Of a stretch of 64,000 nucleotides of DNA, positions 38,045-47,720 are shown one piece after another. Where the stretch lies: assembly GCA_031272275.1 (NCBI GenBank), contig JAISUC010000013.1:1-64000 (forward strand), read 5' to 3'. Each line of letters starts with the position of its first letter. Positions within the stretch are counted from its first letter, which is position 1. Under the pieces are notes generated by a model, which saw only the letters and a program-made list of their open reading frames with translations, searched no databases and was not told the origin of the DNA. Origin of the DNA: Actinomycetes bacterium (GTDB taxonomy: Bacteria > Actinomycetota > Coriobacteriia > WRKU01 > WQUG01). The position numbers were made by a program, and so were the translations under genes.

Positions 38045-38869
38045 ATGGCTCGTGCCGACGGACGACGGCTGAAATCCTTGGACGGCTTTACGCAGATGGT
38101 GCCCTTTATCATGCCGAAGCGCTATGACGCGACGAACTATATGCAGTCGCCGATCAACTATGACAAAATACGGCCCTGGCTGCAGGAAAAACGCAACAGT
38201 GGCAGCCACGTGGGGCTGATGGCGCTGATTATCGCGAGCTATGTCCGCACGGTCGCGGCGTATCCTTCCATTAATCGCTTTGTCGTGTCCAAGAAAATCT
38301 ATGCTCGCAACAATATCCAGGTGAGCTTCATCGCGCTGAAAGAGGGTTGGGACGGACAGGGTGAGCAGCCCGAAACCGCCATCAAGCTGACCTTCAAGGG
38401 GGATGAGACCGTCGAAGATGTGGCGGACGCGATTGATGTCGCCATCGAGGAAAACCGCAAAGGTGATGCCGAAAATGCGACCGACCGAATCATCAAGGCC
38501 ATATTTTCGATTCCGGTGCTGCCGAGCTTTATCGTCTCGGTGCTGAAGGGCATGGACAAGCTGGGCTGGCTGCCGCGAGCGGTGATTGATGCGAGCCCGT
38601 TTCACTGCAGCATGTTCATCACAAACCTGGCGAGCCTGCGTAACGAACCGGTCTATCACCACCTGTATGACTTCGGGACCACCGGTGCCTTTATCGCGCT
38701 GGGTTTGACGCCCGGAAACACCAAGGGGTTCACACTGAATATCTCGACCGATGAACGCATCAGCAGCGGATCGAGCTTCACCCGCGCATTCCGTTACCTG
38801 AAACAGAACCTGCACCACCCGGAACGCCTGGAGGTTCCGCCCGCCGAAATCAAACAGGACGTCGCGTAA
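38045..38869 (+). CDS. 2-oxoacid dehydrogenase E2-like acyltransferase-fold protein
   Basis: The 274-residue product resembles the catalytic domain of dihydrolipoyl acyltransferases and chloramphenicol acetyltransferase (middle region with NPFHC-like segment, YDFGTTGAFIALG). The lipoyl and peripheral-binding domains are absent. The usual HxxxDG active-site motif is replaced by TDERISSGSS, so normal acyl transfer is doubtful. No E1 or E3 genes are nearby. It follows the HD hydrolase gene by one base. Confidence 0.65.
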   Translation: MARADGRRLKSLDGFTQMVPFIMPKRYDATNYMQSPINYDKIRPWLQEKRNSGSHVGLMALIIASYVRTVAAYPSINRFVVSKKIYARNNIQVSFIALKEGWDGQGEQPETAIKLTFKGDETVEDVADAIDVAIEENRKGDAENATDRIIKAIFSIPVLPSFIVSVLKGMDKLGWLPRAVIDASPFHCSMFITNLASLRNEPVYHHLYDFGTTGAFIALGLTPGNTKGFTLNISTDERISSGSSFTRAFRYLKQNLHHPERLEVPPAEIKQDVA

Positions 38870-38927
38870 GCGCGGGTCAGCGGCGTAACTTCAGGCGTAA
38901 CCTCACCGTCACCGTTCGCGGGAACTG

Positions 38928-38958
38928 TAGACAATTTACAGTTAACGTTGTATATAAT
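38928..38958 (+). promoter_or_regulatory. Candidate promoter of the InlB-repeat protein gene
   Basis: TAGACA and TATAAT are 19 bases apart and lie 58 bases before ATG 39016 in an AT-rich spacer. Confidence 0.4.
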
Positions 38959-39015
38959 AATATGAGACTGAGAGTTTAACATAAAAACGCGGGGCAGACC
39001 GAATCGAGGTAACAA

Positions 39016-42000
39016 ATGAATAAGATGATTGCTCCGAGGTTTTTGGCGTTTGGGTTGTGGTGCGAGCGCAAACTTAATAGGCAGGCAAAACAAAGGGCGC
39101 TGTCCCTGTTCTTGGCTTGCACGCTGCTGTTATCAGCCGTCATCGGCGTTTTTCCCGTTTCGCAGTCAGCATACGCCGCCGGCGGGGTGCAATCGTCGGG
39201 TTTATCGACCCTTGCCACGCCCACCGTCACGCACAACGTCACCTTTGTCCTGGATTCGGGCGGTTCGACCAATCCGGCGTTGTGGCAGCTGTATACGGCG
39301 GTCGGCAGCTATGGTGTCATGCAGATTGCCGACGGGGACCCCATCACAGAACCCCAGGCACCCAGTGTTCCCGCCGATATGGTGACCTTCCGCGGTTGGT
39401 CGATCTATGATCCCAATAACGGCGGTGCCCCGGGCGAAGACTATGAACGTACCGATTTCTGGGGCTTCGACGTTCCGGGATCCCCGGATGTCGATGTCGT
39501 CACCGACGACGTGGTTCTGTTTGCGGTGTTCACCGATCGCTATCTGGTCAGTTTCAAGACCGACACCGGAACGATTTTCCAGACGCGTTATATCTATATG
39601 GACCCGGATTACAAAACGGTCGACAAACGCAGCTATACCTTTGCCGGGCCCGACCCCGAGTTGGTCGCGCAATATGTAAACACTCCCGACAACACGCGTC
39701 TGATGTATTGGTACAAAGAGGGCGATCCGGCCCAAAATCCGGTGAGCTTCGGTACGGTGACCGTTACCGAAGACACGGTGTTTGTGCCGAGCTTTTCTGC
39801 GGCGAAACTGGTGCTGTTCAACAGCCAGGGCGGCAGCACGGTCGATCCGCAGTTCCCCCTGACCGGCCAGACCGTCGATCGCCCATCGAATCCGACCCGT
39901 CCGGGTTACACCTTTGCCTATTGGTCGACTGACAAAAATGCCGCACCGGCCGATCAGGCAAGCAAAGAATTTCGTTTCAATGACGTCAGTAATCCGACTA
40001 CCGTCGCAGCTGATGTGACGCTCTATGCCGTTTGGCAGGCCAACTCGGTGGGCTACACCATCGTCTATTGGGTCGAAAAAGCAAACCTGGGGCGCACGGC
40101 AGGGGACCCCGCCACCGCGGCAGGCGCGGCAGACTATGATTACTACAGCACGTATCCGGTTGCACCGGGCAGCGCGCTCAGCCTGGCTGCCGGCACAACC
40201 CCGAATTTTGACCTGCCGGCGCAAAACGCGCTGCTGAATACCACGGTTCCCTTCCCGCACAAAGTCGTCTCTGCTGTTAACAACGCCGCTCTGACCCAAG
40301 ACATTCACTACGCCGAATACCGCGCAACCGTCTCGCCTGCCTTGGCGGGTGACGGCACAACGGTAGTTAACGTGTACTTTACCCGTCGCCTGTACACCTT
40401 CCAGTTTGATATGAAGGTCGGAAAAACCGCTGTCGACGGCGAGGATTACAGCCCGTCCATCACGTCGGATGCGGGCGGCTATATTTCGCGTGCAGGCACC
40501 ACCTGGCAACTGGCCGGTGGCACCTATCCGACGACACTCTATAGCTTCCAGGCAAAACTGGGCGACAACATCAGCGACCGTTGGCCGATGTATGCCGAGG
40601 CGCTGACGACTAGCACAAACTACAAGCTCTATGGATGGATTATCGGGAACTGGAACTCCACACCGCATAACGACATCACGGAGGTCTATGACTGGATGTG
40701 TGCCGCCGCCGAACGCGACGGGGGCACGGCGACCTATTCCAACGACGGCGCCTACGTCTTGACCATTGCACCCGAATGGCAAACCACCGGCTCATCCTAC
40801 GTTGCGCACTGCCGTCTGTATTACATCGAATACCTGGGCAGCCGGACCGGCATCACGTTCATCGACATCACGGATACGTCGCTCTATACCATCAGCCAAA
40901 ACCCCGGCGATTGGCCCCGGTACATTACTTATAACGGGCAGTACTACGAACTGGCCTACGGCCAAAACGGCTACCAGACATCAAACACCAAGGCGCAGTT
41001 TGCCTCACTGGAAGGCGTGATTCCGCAATACAATAACGGAAACACGTCCATTCTGCACGCGGGTTTGGCCACGCGTACGGTTGGGGCCACCATATACACC
41101 GATACACACTTTTCCGCCAGCGCAGATCACGTCAAATCCAACTCCTATGGCGGGTATACCTGGACCGAAAACTTGCAGTACATCTTTTTTCTGTATGCGC
41201 GAAATTCCTATAACCTAGATTTCAACATGGGAGGAGCAACCGGAGCCCTGCCGGCAACGCTAAACGGAAAACCGGTCGAAACCACCGTCTATGGCGGCAG
41301 CGTCCGGGGGATCGAATACGGCGAGAGCTTGGCCGCGTATAACCCCGGTACGCCCGCACGTGCCGGCTACGAGTTCGCCGGTTGGTATACCACGAGCGAT
41401 TTTTCTTCCGGCAGCGAGTTCTCGTTTACCATCGAGCCGGTCCCGACACTTCCCGCGGCACAACCCGGTTCCGTCACGGCGCTGACCCTGTATGCCAAAT
41501 GGACACCATCCAAATACACGGTGCGGTTCTATGACGGCATCGGGGGCACGCATCTGACGGGACACGACATCAAGGTGGGGGAGGGCGACACCATCAACGA
41601 CCCCGGGATTTACAGCATCGGCGAATCCGTGCCCGGCAAAGGCGAGTTCACCGGCTGGGTATGGTTGGTCGCGGGTACCTGGCCTGTCAGCTTCGGGTTC
41701 GGCGGTCAGGCCGTAACCGGTGACCTGAACCTGTATGCCACATGGAAAACCACCGGCTTCACGGTGGTCTATGACGCTAACGGGGGCACGGGAACGGTTC
41801 CCACCGATTCGAAATCCTATGTACTGAATGAACTGGCACGCGTCCTGGACGGCTCGAACCTGACCCGTATGAACGGCACTGACGAGCAGGTCTTCTATGG
41901 CTGGAACAGCTATGTGCACGGCAGTGACGGAATCAGTTGGATGCCCCAAACCGGAGCCGTCCTGTCCTATGCATACAACGTGCACCGCATGACCGGCGAC

Positions 42001-44865
42001 ACCCAACTGGTGGCGTTCTATGGTGACAAAACCGATTCAGTCAAATACATCTATCACCCGGTGATAGCAGACGCCGTGTTCACCGGCACGACCAGTACCG
42101 CCGTGGACACGCCCTATTGGTACCCCAAGAATCAAACTGTCGGCTACGATTACGCAATCGCACTGTTCGCCCACGATAAAAAGGACCTGATCGGCTGGGA
42201 CACGGATCCGGCCGCAACCACGGTCGTCTATACGACCGGTCAGGCCATCGCGGACACCGGGAACGTGGACCGGGATCTGTATGCCGTCTGGCAAACCAAA
42301 CAGTACGAACTGCGTTTTGTCGCAGGCACGCACGGCAGCATCACCGGAGGAGCCCAGACGGTACCCAACGTTCCGATTGACACCCCGTGGAACAGCACTT
42401 GGGTCCCGACGTCTGCGCTGGTTGTCCCGGATGCCGGTTATCATTTCGTGAATTGGACCCCCGCGTTTCCTTCGACCGTGGTCCTGAACCAGACCTTTAC
42501 CGCGAACTTCGCCCCGAACATCTACCGCATCGTCTATGACTATGGCACGACGCCACCTGCAGGCGCCACGGCACTGCCTACTGACGCGGGGCGCTATTAT
42601 TATGCCGGAGCAGGAACCCCGGACCATATCACGGTTGCAAGTGATGCCGCAGCCCCAGGCTCGGGCTACGATTTCGAGGGTTGGAAGGTCGCGGGAACTG
42701 ACGTTTCGGGCAGTGTCGCGATCGCAGGCATCGCCGCCGCGGGCGTCTATGATGCAGCAACCGGGACATACGTGATTACGCTGACCGGTTCCTGGGTCGC
42801 CACCGACCAGGTCTTGACCTATAGGTTGAACGAACCTGCCGGTACGGCAAACCGCAACAGCGGGGTGGCGACCGAAACGGTTAAAACCGCGGCCCTGATT
42901 CGCTCGGCCGCCCATTACACCGACTCCGCGTCCGATCCGGCGGCCCCGACGCTGACCGGCTACGTTTTCGGCGGCTGGTATCTGGACGCTGCCTGTACCA
43001 CCGCCGTGGGAAACACCACGATGCCCGCCGGTGGCCGCAGCATCTATGCCAAATGGACGCCACAAACAGGTGTTGTCATCTTTGATGCCAACACGATCGG
43101 TTACACGGGCATGATGTCAAATCAGAGCTTTGAATACAATGAGCTGAAGAACCTGTCCTCGAACACCTACGCAAAGCCCGGCTATACCTTTGCCGGCTGG
43201 TCGACCACGTCGGCAGGGCAGGTGGTCTATTCAGAAGCAGGTGCCTATCGCTATAACCCCGACCCCTATGCGGCAAGCATCACCCTGTATGCCGTCTGGT
43301 TGGCGGGCACGAACACGCCTTACACGGTGCAGCATTACCTGGTGGGTGCGGACGGCACGGCGACGCTCCACGACACCGATACCCTGTACGGGACTACGGG
43401 CGACGGTGTCACCGCCGCGCCAAAGACTCTGTACACCGGCTACACCTATGCTCAAGGGTACAGCAACGGTGCAGACTACGAGGTCGCGTCGGGATACATC
43501 GCCGGCGACGGGTCACTCACCCTGAAACTGTACTACGCGGTGAACCGCCACCGGGTCAGTTACGCCTATACGGGGACCCCGCCTGTCGGCGTGCCTGCGC
43601 TGCCGGCCGACCACACCGACGTCGCTTATGGCAGCACGGTGACGGTGTCGGCGCCGGTGCCCACGCGGGCGGGCTATGTGTTTCACGGCTGGCTGCTGAA
43701 TGACGAGGCGCGCCTCAGTTTCACGATGCCCGACGCGGATGTGCAGCTGCAGGGCTACTGGACCGCGCGCAACGACACGGCTTACACGATCGATTACTAT
43801 TACCAGAACCAAGTCTCGGGGCTGTTCACGCATGTGACGGGTGATTCGCGCGCCGCCACCGGGACGACCGACACGATGACGCCTGCACTGCTGACCGGGG
43901 ATTATGTGCCCAGGGCGACCTCGGGGCTAACCTATACGTTTGATGCAGCGAACCCGGATAATGTGCTGTCCGGCGTGATTGCAGGCGACGGCAGTTTGCA
44001 CCTGCGGGTGTATTTCAAGCTGCAGTTCACGGTCAGCTATCTGCCGGGTACGCAGGGTACCTGGATGGCTGCAAGCGAAACCTATTCCGGGCTCGATTGG
44101 GGGAGTGCGTCCCCGACTGCGACCGTGGATCCGACGACGGCGCACGAACCGGGCTATTATTTCAGCGGTTGGAACCAGGCCGTGGATGCGCTGGTGGTGA
44201 GCGACCGCAGCTACGAGGCCATGTGGACCCCGTCGAGCGGCGTCACCTATACCGTCGAGCACTATCTGGTGCGCGGTACCACGGTGACCATGGGGGATAG
44301 GGACGAGTTCGTCGGGACCACGAATCAGTGGGTCACGGCACCGGAGCACGACTACCCCGGTTATCTGCACGATCCGCTGTATGTCGGCACACACGTCGCC
44401 GATTACGTGGCAGGCGACGGCAGCTTGGTGCTGGTGCTGTTCTATGTGGCGCGGACCTATACCGTGACCTTTGTCGACTGGGACGGCGGCACCATTCAGG
44501 TGCAACCGGGTCTGTTCTATGGGGACGCGGCGGCTGCGCCCGCGGCGCCTGTGCGTGACGGGTACAGCTTTGTAGGCTGGGACGTGGATTTCAGTGTGGT
44601 GACGACTGATTTGGTCGTTAGGTCAATCTATAAAAAGGATGCCACACCACCGGTTGATAACGGCACAGACTCTGATGAACCGCCGACGGGAACTACGACG
44701 CCGCCAAAGGTTCCCGATAGGGAAAAGCTGCCGACGCCGAAAAAGACGCAAGTGATGCCTGACACGGGTGAGTCGGCAGCGATGCTGGTCGGAGTCGGAG
44801 CGGCGATAATTCTGGCAGCCGGGGTCGTGCTGCTGACGGGCACGCGTAAGTATGAAGAGAGCTAA
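39016..44865 (+). CDS. Giant wall-anchored InlB B-repeat protein
   Basis: The 1949-residue surface protein has a long signal peptide (about 1-55, ending SAYA), then many InlB B/Flg_new repeats, each with the pattern PxRxGYxFxGWxT...ITLYAxW (for example PARAGYEFAGWYTTSD, LTLYAKW). Toward the C-terminus are MucBP-like repeats (YTVEHYLVRGTTVT, VQHYLVGADG). It ends with a Thr/Pro linker, the sorting motif MPDTG, a hydrophobic helix and KYEES. Such proteins usually act in adhesion. GAGGTAAC precedes ATG 39016. An exact 13-mer is translated near residue 1697. A sortase is needed but not in this window. Confidence 0.88.
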   Translation: MNKMIAPRFLAFGLWCERKLNRQAKQRALSLFLACTLLLSAVIGVFPVSQSAYAAGGVQSSGLSTLATPTVTHNVTFVLDSGGSTNPALWQLYTAVGSYGVMQIADGDPITEPQAPSVPADMVTFRGWSIYDPNNGGAPGEDYERTDFWGFDVPGSPDVDVVTDDVVLFAVFTDRYLVSFKTDTGTIFQTRYIYMDPDYKTVDKRSYTFAGPDPELVAQYVNTPDNTRLMYWYKEGDPAQNPVSFGTVTVTEDTVFVPSFSAAKLVLFNSQGGSTVDPQFPLTGQTVDRPSNPTRPGYTFAYWSTDKNAAPADQASKEFRFNDVSNPTTVAADVTLYAVWQANSVGYTIVYWVEKANLGRTAGDPATAAGAADYDYYSTYPVAPGSALSLAAGTTPNFDLPAQNALLNTTVPFPHKVVSAVNNAALTQDIHYAEYRATVSPALAGDGTTVVNVYFTRRLYTFQFDMKVGKTAVDGEDYSPSITSDAGGYISRAGTTWQLAGGTYPTTLYSFQAKLGDNISDRWPMYAEALTTSTNYKLYGWIIGNWNSTPHNDITEVYDWMCAAAERDGGTATYSNDGAYVLTIAPEWQTTGSSYVAHCRLYYIEYLGSRTGITFIDITDTSLYTISQNPGDWPRYITYNGQYYELAYGQNGYQTSNTKAQFASLEGVIPQYNNGNTSILHAGLATRTVGATIYTDTHFSASADHVKSNSYGGYTWTENLQYIFFLYARNSYNLDFNMGGATGALPATLNGKPVETTVYGGSVRGIEYGESLAAYNPGTPARAGYEFAGWYTTSDFSSGSEFSFTIEPVPTLPAAQPGSVTALTLYAKWTPSKYTVRFYDGIGGTHLTGHDIKVGEGDTINDPGIYSIGESVPGKGEFTGWVWLVAGTWPVSFGFGGQAVTGDLNLYATWKTTGFTVVYDANGGTGTVPTDSKSYVLNELARVLDGSNLTRMNGTDEQVFYGWNSYVHGSDGISWMPQTGAVLSYAYNVHRMTGDTQLVAFYGDKTDSVKYIYHPVIADAVFTGTTSTAVDTPYWYPKNQTVGYDYAIALFAHDKKDLIGWDTDPAATTVVYTTGQAIADTGNVDRDLYAVWQTKQYELRFVAGTHGSITGGAQTVPNVPIDTPWNSTWVPTSALVVPDAGYHFVNWTPAFPSTVVLNQTFTANFAPNIYRIVYDYGTTPPAGATALPTDAGRYYYAGAGTPDHITVASDAAAPGSGYDFEGWKVAGTDVSGSVAIAGIAAAGVYDAATGTYVITLTGSWVATDQVLTYRLNEPAGTANRNSGVATETVKTAALIRSAAHYTDSASDPAAPTLTGYVFGGWYLDAACTTAVGNTTMPAGGRSIYAKWTPQTGVVIFDANTIGYTGMMSNQSFEYNELKNLSSNTYAKPGYTFAGWSTTSAGQVVYSEAGAYRYNPDPYAASITLYAVWLAGTNTPYTVQHYLVGADGTATLHDTDTLYGTTGDGVTAAPKTLYTGYTYAQGYSNGADYEVASGYIAGDGSLTLKLYYAVNRHRVSYAYTGTPPVGVPALPADHTDVAYGSTVTVSAPVPTRAGYVFHGWLLNDEARLSFTMPDADVQLQGYWTARNDTAYTIDYYYQNQVSGLFTHVTGDSRAATGTTDTMTPALLTGDYVPRATSGLTYTFDAANPDNVLSGVIAGDGSLHLRVYFKLQFTVSYLPGTQGTWMAASETYSGLDWGSASPTATVDPTTAHEPGYYFSGWNQAVDALVVSDRSYEAMWTPSSGVTYTVEHYLVRGTTVTMGDRDEFVGTTNQWVTAPEHDYPGYLHDPLYVGTHVADYVAGDGSLVLVLFYVARTYTVTFVDWDGGTIQVQPGLFYGDAAAAPAAPVRDGYSFVGWDVDFSVVTTDLVVRSIYKKDATPPVDNGTDSDEPPTGTTTPPKVPDREKLPTPKKTQVMPDTGESAAMLVGVGAAIILAAGVVLLTGTRKYEES
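44101..44113 (+). repeat. 13-mer motif, exact, inside the InlB-repeat gene
   Basis: GGGAGTGCGTCCC is translated as WGSASP between repeats. Confidence 0.75.
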
Positions 44866-45000
44866 GAACAAGTAGGTGCAACAGGCGCGGAGCACTGTGG
44901 GGGCCACCGAAATTTCTTAGAAATTTAAAAATTAACATAACATACATTATCCGACATTTAGATAATATGCTGCGGTTTAGTTGATCGATTTCTGCTTGGC

Positions 45001-45035
45001 TTGAAACGGTCTTAATCACTTGCTATGATTAAGAC
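45001..45035 (+). promoter_or_regulatory. Toxin-antitoxin promoter with palindromic operator
   Basis: TTGAAA and TATGAT are 17 bases apart. A 10-bp perfect inverted repeat (GTCTTAATCA at 45009-45018, TGATTAAGAC at 45026-45035) covers the spacer and -10 box, as expected for repression by the antitoxin or complex. Confidence 0.75.
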
Positions 45036-45088
45036 ATCAAATGATTGCGTTTGGAAGTAACAGAATTCATGGGATTAGGAGGTGTCTG

Positions 45089-45307
45089 ATGAACGCAACA
45101 CTGACCGTTCGCATGGACAGCGATTTGAAGCGTGAATTTTCCGAAATTGTCGAGGCGCTGGGATTGGATGCTCCGACTGTTGTGCGTATGCTGGCAAAGC
45201 AAACCGTTGCCACACGGCATATACCGCTCTCCCTAACGCTTCCTGATCCTGAGTCCGATACTCTGGCATTCCTTGAAAGCGTTCATGCCGACTGGGGTGA
45301 ATGGTGA
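45089..45307 (+). CDS. RelB/DinJ-type antitoxin
   Basis: The 72-residue protein starts with a ribbon-helix-helix (TLTVRMDSDLKREFSEIVEALGL) of the RelB/DinJ family; the C-terminal half should bind the toxin. AGGAGGT precedes ATG 45089, and a palindromic operator overlaps the promoter. It overlaps the toxin gene. G+C is lower than in neighbours, in keeping with horizontal spread. Confidence 0.82.
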   Translation: MNATLTVRMDSDLKREFSEIVEALGLDAPTVVRMLAKQTVATRHIPLSLTLPDPESDTLAFLESVHADWGEW

Positions 45308-45630
45308 TGCCTGTATTCGGTGAGATCCATACGGTATCCGGTGGTCCTTACACATCGAAACCACGCCCGGTTTTGATATTTCAAGACACTTCCATTTACA
45401 CGGGTAAATCCATAATCGCTATCCCATTTACCTCCCAAAAGAATCCGGACATTACTACAAGAATCGCCGTCAAACCATCTAAGGAAAATGGACTAGACCG
45501 TCCATGTTTCCTAGAGGTCGACAAATTGTCAGCTCTGAACACGAAATATTTAGGCGAACAAATAGGCGCATTAGAATCATCTCATCTCGACGCCACCAAA
45601 CAAGCTGTACGCAAACTACTTAAGCTTTAG
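45301..45630 (+). CDS. MazF/PemK-like toxin
   Basis: The 109-residue protein has the PemK/MazF fold signature (KPRPVLIFQDTS, IIAIPFTSQ, DRPCFLEVDKLSAL), a family of mRNA-cleaving toxins. Alternative starts at 45301 and 45307 both overlap the antitoxin end. The pairing of a RelB/DinJ-like antitoxin with a MazF-like toxin is a mixed combination. It ends six bases from the convergent V-ATPase operon. Confidence 0.78.
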   Translation: MVMPVFGEIHTVSGGPYTSKPRPVLIFQDTSIYTGKSIIAIPFTSQKNPDITTRIAVKPSKENGLDRPCFLEVDKLSALNTKYLGEQIGALESSHLDATKQAVRKLLKL

Positions 45631-45636
45631 GTGCTC

Positions 45637-46329
45637 TCAGGCTAGGATCTCTTTGACTTTCAGCAGGCGGGTGCGTGATTCGCGGTCGGCCTCGTCCAGC
45701 TTAAAGACGATGCGCGCGATGTCGCGTTCCAGATCCGGTATCAACACGTATTCCAGCGCGTTCACGCGCCGGCGGGTGTCGCGGATCTCCAGCGCCAGCA
45801 TCCGCAGAATGTGTTCCTGTTCGCTCAGGCGCAGCAACCCGCGTATGGCGTCCGCCCGGCGTGCCAGCGCCTCATCCAGCACGGTGGGTGTCATCGCGCG
45901 GCTGTAGTCGTCAGGCACGGTAACCGTCACGTCCTCGACCGTGGTGACCTCGGTGTTCAGGATGCGGCGAACTCCCGCGCGAAACAGCGGAGCGCGCGCC
46001 GCCGCGACTCCACCCGGCTCACCCACCGCACCGTCAACCGCACCGTCACCCGCAGCACCTCCCTCGCACCCCGGTGCCGCCAGTACCCGGTCCAGCACGG
46101 CGGCGTCTCCCAGGGCATAGGCTGCCACCAGCAGGTCCCGTGATAATGCGAACATACGCTCACATTCGGCGCGCAGGCCGCGGTTCTGCCCCAGCATCTC
46201 CAGAAACACCCGCGTCAGCTCGTCCAGCTTGTCTTTCAGCAGCTTGTGCCCCTTGACCGATAGCTTCAGCCGCCGCCGCAGGCGCATCAGCTCCATCCGG
46301 TTCGCACTGGTTCGCTTACCCGCTGCCAC
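45637..46329 (-). CDS. ntpD: V-type ATPase subunit D
   Basis: The 230-residue central-stalk subunit starts with RMELMRLRRRLKLSVKGHKLLKDK and is coiled coil at both ends. The centre has an Ala/Gly/Val-rich insertion near residues 90-115. GTG 46329 directly follows the ntpB stop; the frame is open further upstream but that part overlaps ntpB. It is the last gene of the operon. Confidence 0.9.
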   Translation of the reverse strand: MAAGKRTSANRMELMRLRRRLKLSVKGHKLLKDKLDELTRVFLEMLGQNRGLRAECERMFALSRDLLVAAYALGDAAVLDRVLAAPGCEGGAAGDGAVDGAVGEPGGVAAARAPLFRAGVRRILNTEVTTVEDVTVTVPDDYSRAMTPTVLDEALARRADAIRGLLRLSEQEHILRMLALEIRDTRRRVNALEYVLIPDLERDIARIVFKLDEADRESRTRLLKVKEILA

Positions 46330-46330
46330 C

Positions 46331-47719
46331 TTAGAAATCCCCGTACCGTTCGCTGTATGCGTCCTGGCTGCGCTTGAGCGACGCACGCGGCACCAGTTTC
46401 AGTAACTCCCAGCCCAGATCCAGGGTCTGCGTCACCGAGCGTTCCTCGCGCCTGCCCTGGCTGATGAACCGCGATTCAAACTCCGCCGCGAACTGCAAAT
46501 ACGCCCTATCATCGGCACTTAGCGCCGCCTCGCCCAGCACCACCGCCAGCTCGCGCGCCTGCAGGCCTGCGGCATAGGCGCCGAACAACTGGTCTGACAC
46601 CTGCGCGTGGTCCTCGCGCGTTTTGCCCGCACCGATACCCTTTTGTTTCAGGCGTGACAACGACGGCAGGATGTCGATCGGCGGCACGATGCCTTTCGAG
46701 AACAGCTCGCGCGTCAAAATGATCTGCCCCTCGGTGATATACCCGGTCAAATCGGGAATCGGGTGCGTTTTATCCCCGTCGGGCATGGTCAGAATCGGAA
46801 TCTGCGTGATCGATCCCTCGCAGCCCTCAATGCGCCCGGCACGTTCGTACAGGCTCGCCAGGTCCGTATATAAATACCCCGGATAGCCGCGCCGCCCGGG
46901 AACCTCTTTGCGCGATGCCGAAATCTCGCGCAGCGCCTCGCAGTAATAGGTCATATCCGTGTAAATCACCAACACGTGCATCCCCAGCTCATAGGCCAGA
47001 TACTCGGCGGCGGTCAGCGCCATACGCGGCGTCGCAAAGCGTTCAGTAGCCGGGTCGTCCGCCAGGTTCAAAAACAGCGCACTGCGTTCGATGGCAGACG
47101 TCGATCGGAACTCATCGATGAAAAAGCTCGCATCCTCAAAGGTCACCCCGATTGCCGCGAACACGACCGCAAAATCCCCGCGCTCCGCCGCTCCTGCCTG
47201 CGTCGGATCATCCGAACGCTCCAGCACGCTCGCCTGGCGCGCAATCTGTGCCGCCAGCTCGTTATGCGGCAAGCCCGCCTCGCTGAACAGCGGCAGTTTC
47301 TGTCCGCGGACCAACGGATTGCAGCCGTCGATTGCTGAAATCCCCGTCTGGATGAAATCGTCCGGAAAATCGCGCGCAATCGGGTTGATGGCTTCGCCGT
47401 GAATCGACTTCCACGCACGCGCAACCGGCTCCGGACCGCCGTCACGCGGCCTGCCCAGCCCGTCGAACACGCGTCCCAACAGGTCAGGGGTCACCCCCAG
47501 CTCCAAGCCACGGCCCAGGAACCGAACCCCGGTGGCGTCGGGACGCACTCCCCCGGTTCCTTGGAAAACCTGCACTAAAACGGCACTTTCATCGACCTCG
47601 AGCACCGTGCCGAAGCTGCGCCGCCCGTCCGGCAGCTCGATTTCGACCAGTTCGTCATAGGCGACCGTCGCGTCGGCCTGCACCAGCAGCAAACTGCCGA
47701 CAACCTCACGGATTTCCAT
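46331..47719 (-). CDS. ntpB: V-type ATPase subunit B
   Basis: The 462-residue non-catalytic nucleotide-binding subunit has [10 protein letters not shown], the degenerate P-loop region and [20 protein letters not shown]. An exact 13-mer motif is translated as GVRP in a loop near residue 57. It starts one base after ntpA. Confidence 0.94.
   Translation of the reverse strand: MEIREVVGSLLLVQADATVAYDELVEIELPDGRRSFGTVLEVDESAVLVQVFQGTGGVRPDATGVRFLGRGLELGVTPDLLGRVFDGLGRPRDGGPEPVARAWKSIHGEAINPIARDFPDDFIQTGISAIDGCNPLVRGQKLPLFSEAGLPHNELAAQIARQASVLERSDDPTQAGAAERGDFAVVFAAIGVTFEDASFFIDEFRSTSAIERSALFLNLADDPATERFATPRMALTAAEYLAYELGMHVLVIYTDMTYYCEALREISASRKEVPGRRGYPGYLYTDLASLYERAGRIEGCEGSITQIPILTMPDGDKTHPIPDLTGYITEGQIILTRELFSKGIVPPIDILPSLSRLKQKGIGAGKTREDHAQVSDQLFGAYAAGLQARELAVVLGEAALSADDRAYLQFAAEFESRFISQGRREERSVTQTLDLGWELLKLVPRASLKRSQDAYSERYGDF
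47540..47552 (-). repeat. 13-mer motif, exact, inside ntpB
   Basis: GGGACGCACTCCC lies in the N-terminal part of ntpB. Confidence 0.75.
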
Positions 47720-47720
47720 G

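Noticed and set aside
39016-44865. Phage tail or S-layer assignment for the giant protein
   Set aside because: The repeats match InlB B-repeat patterns and the C-terminus is a sorting signal; no phage genes are nearby.
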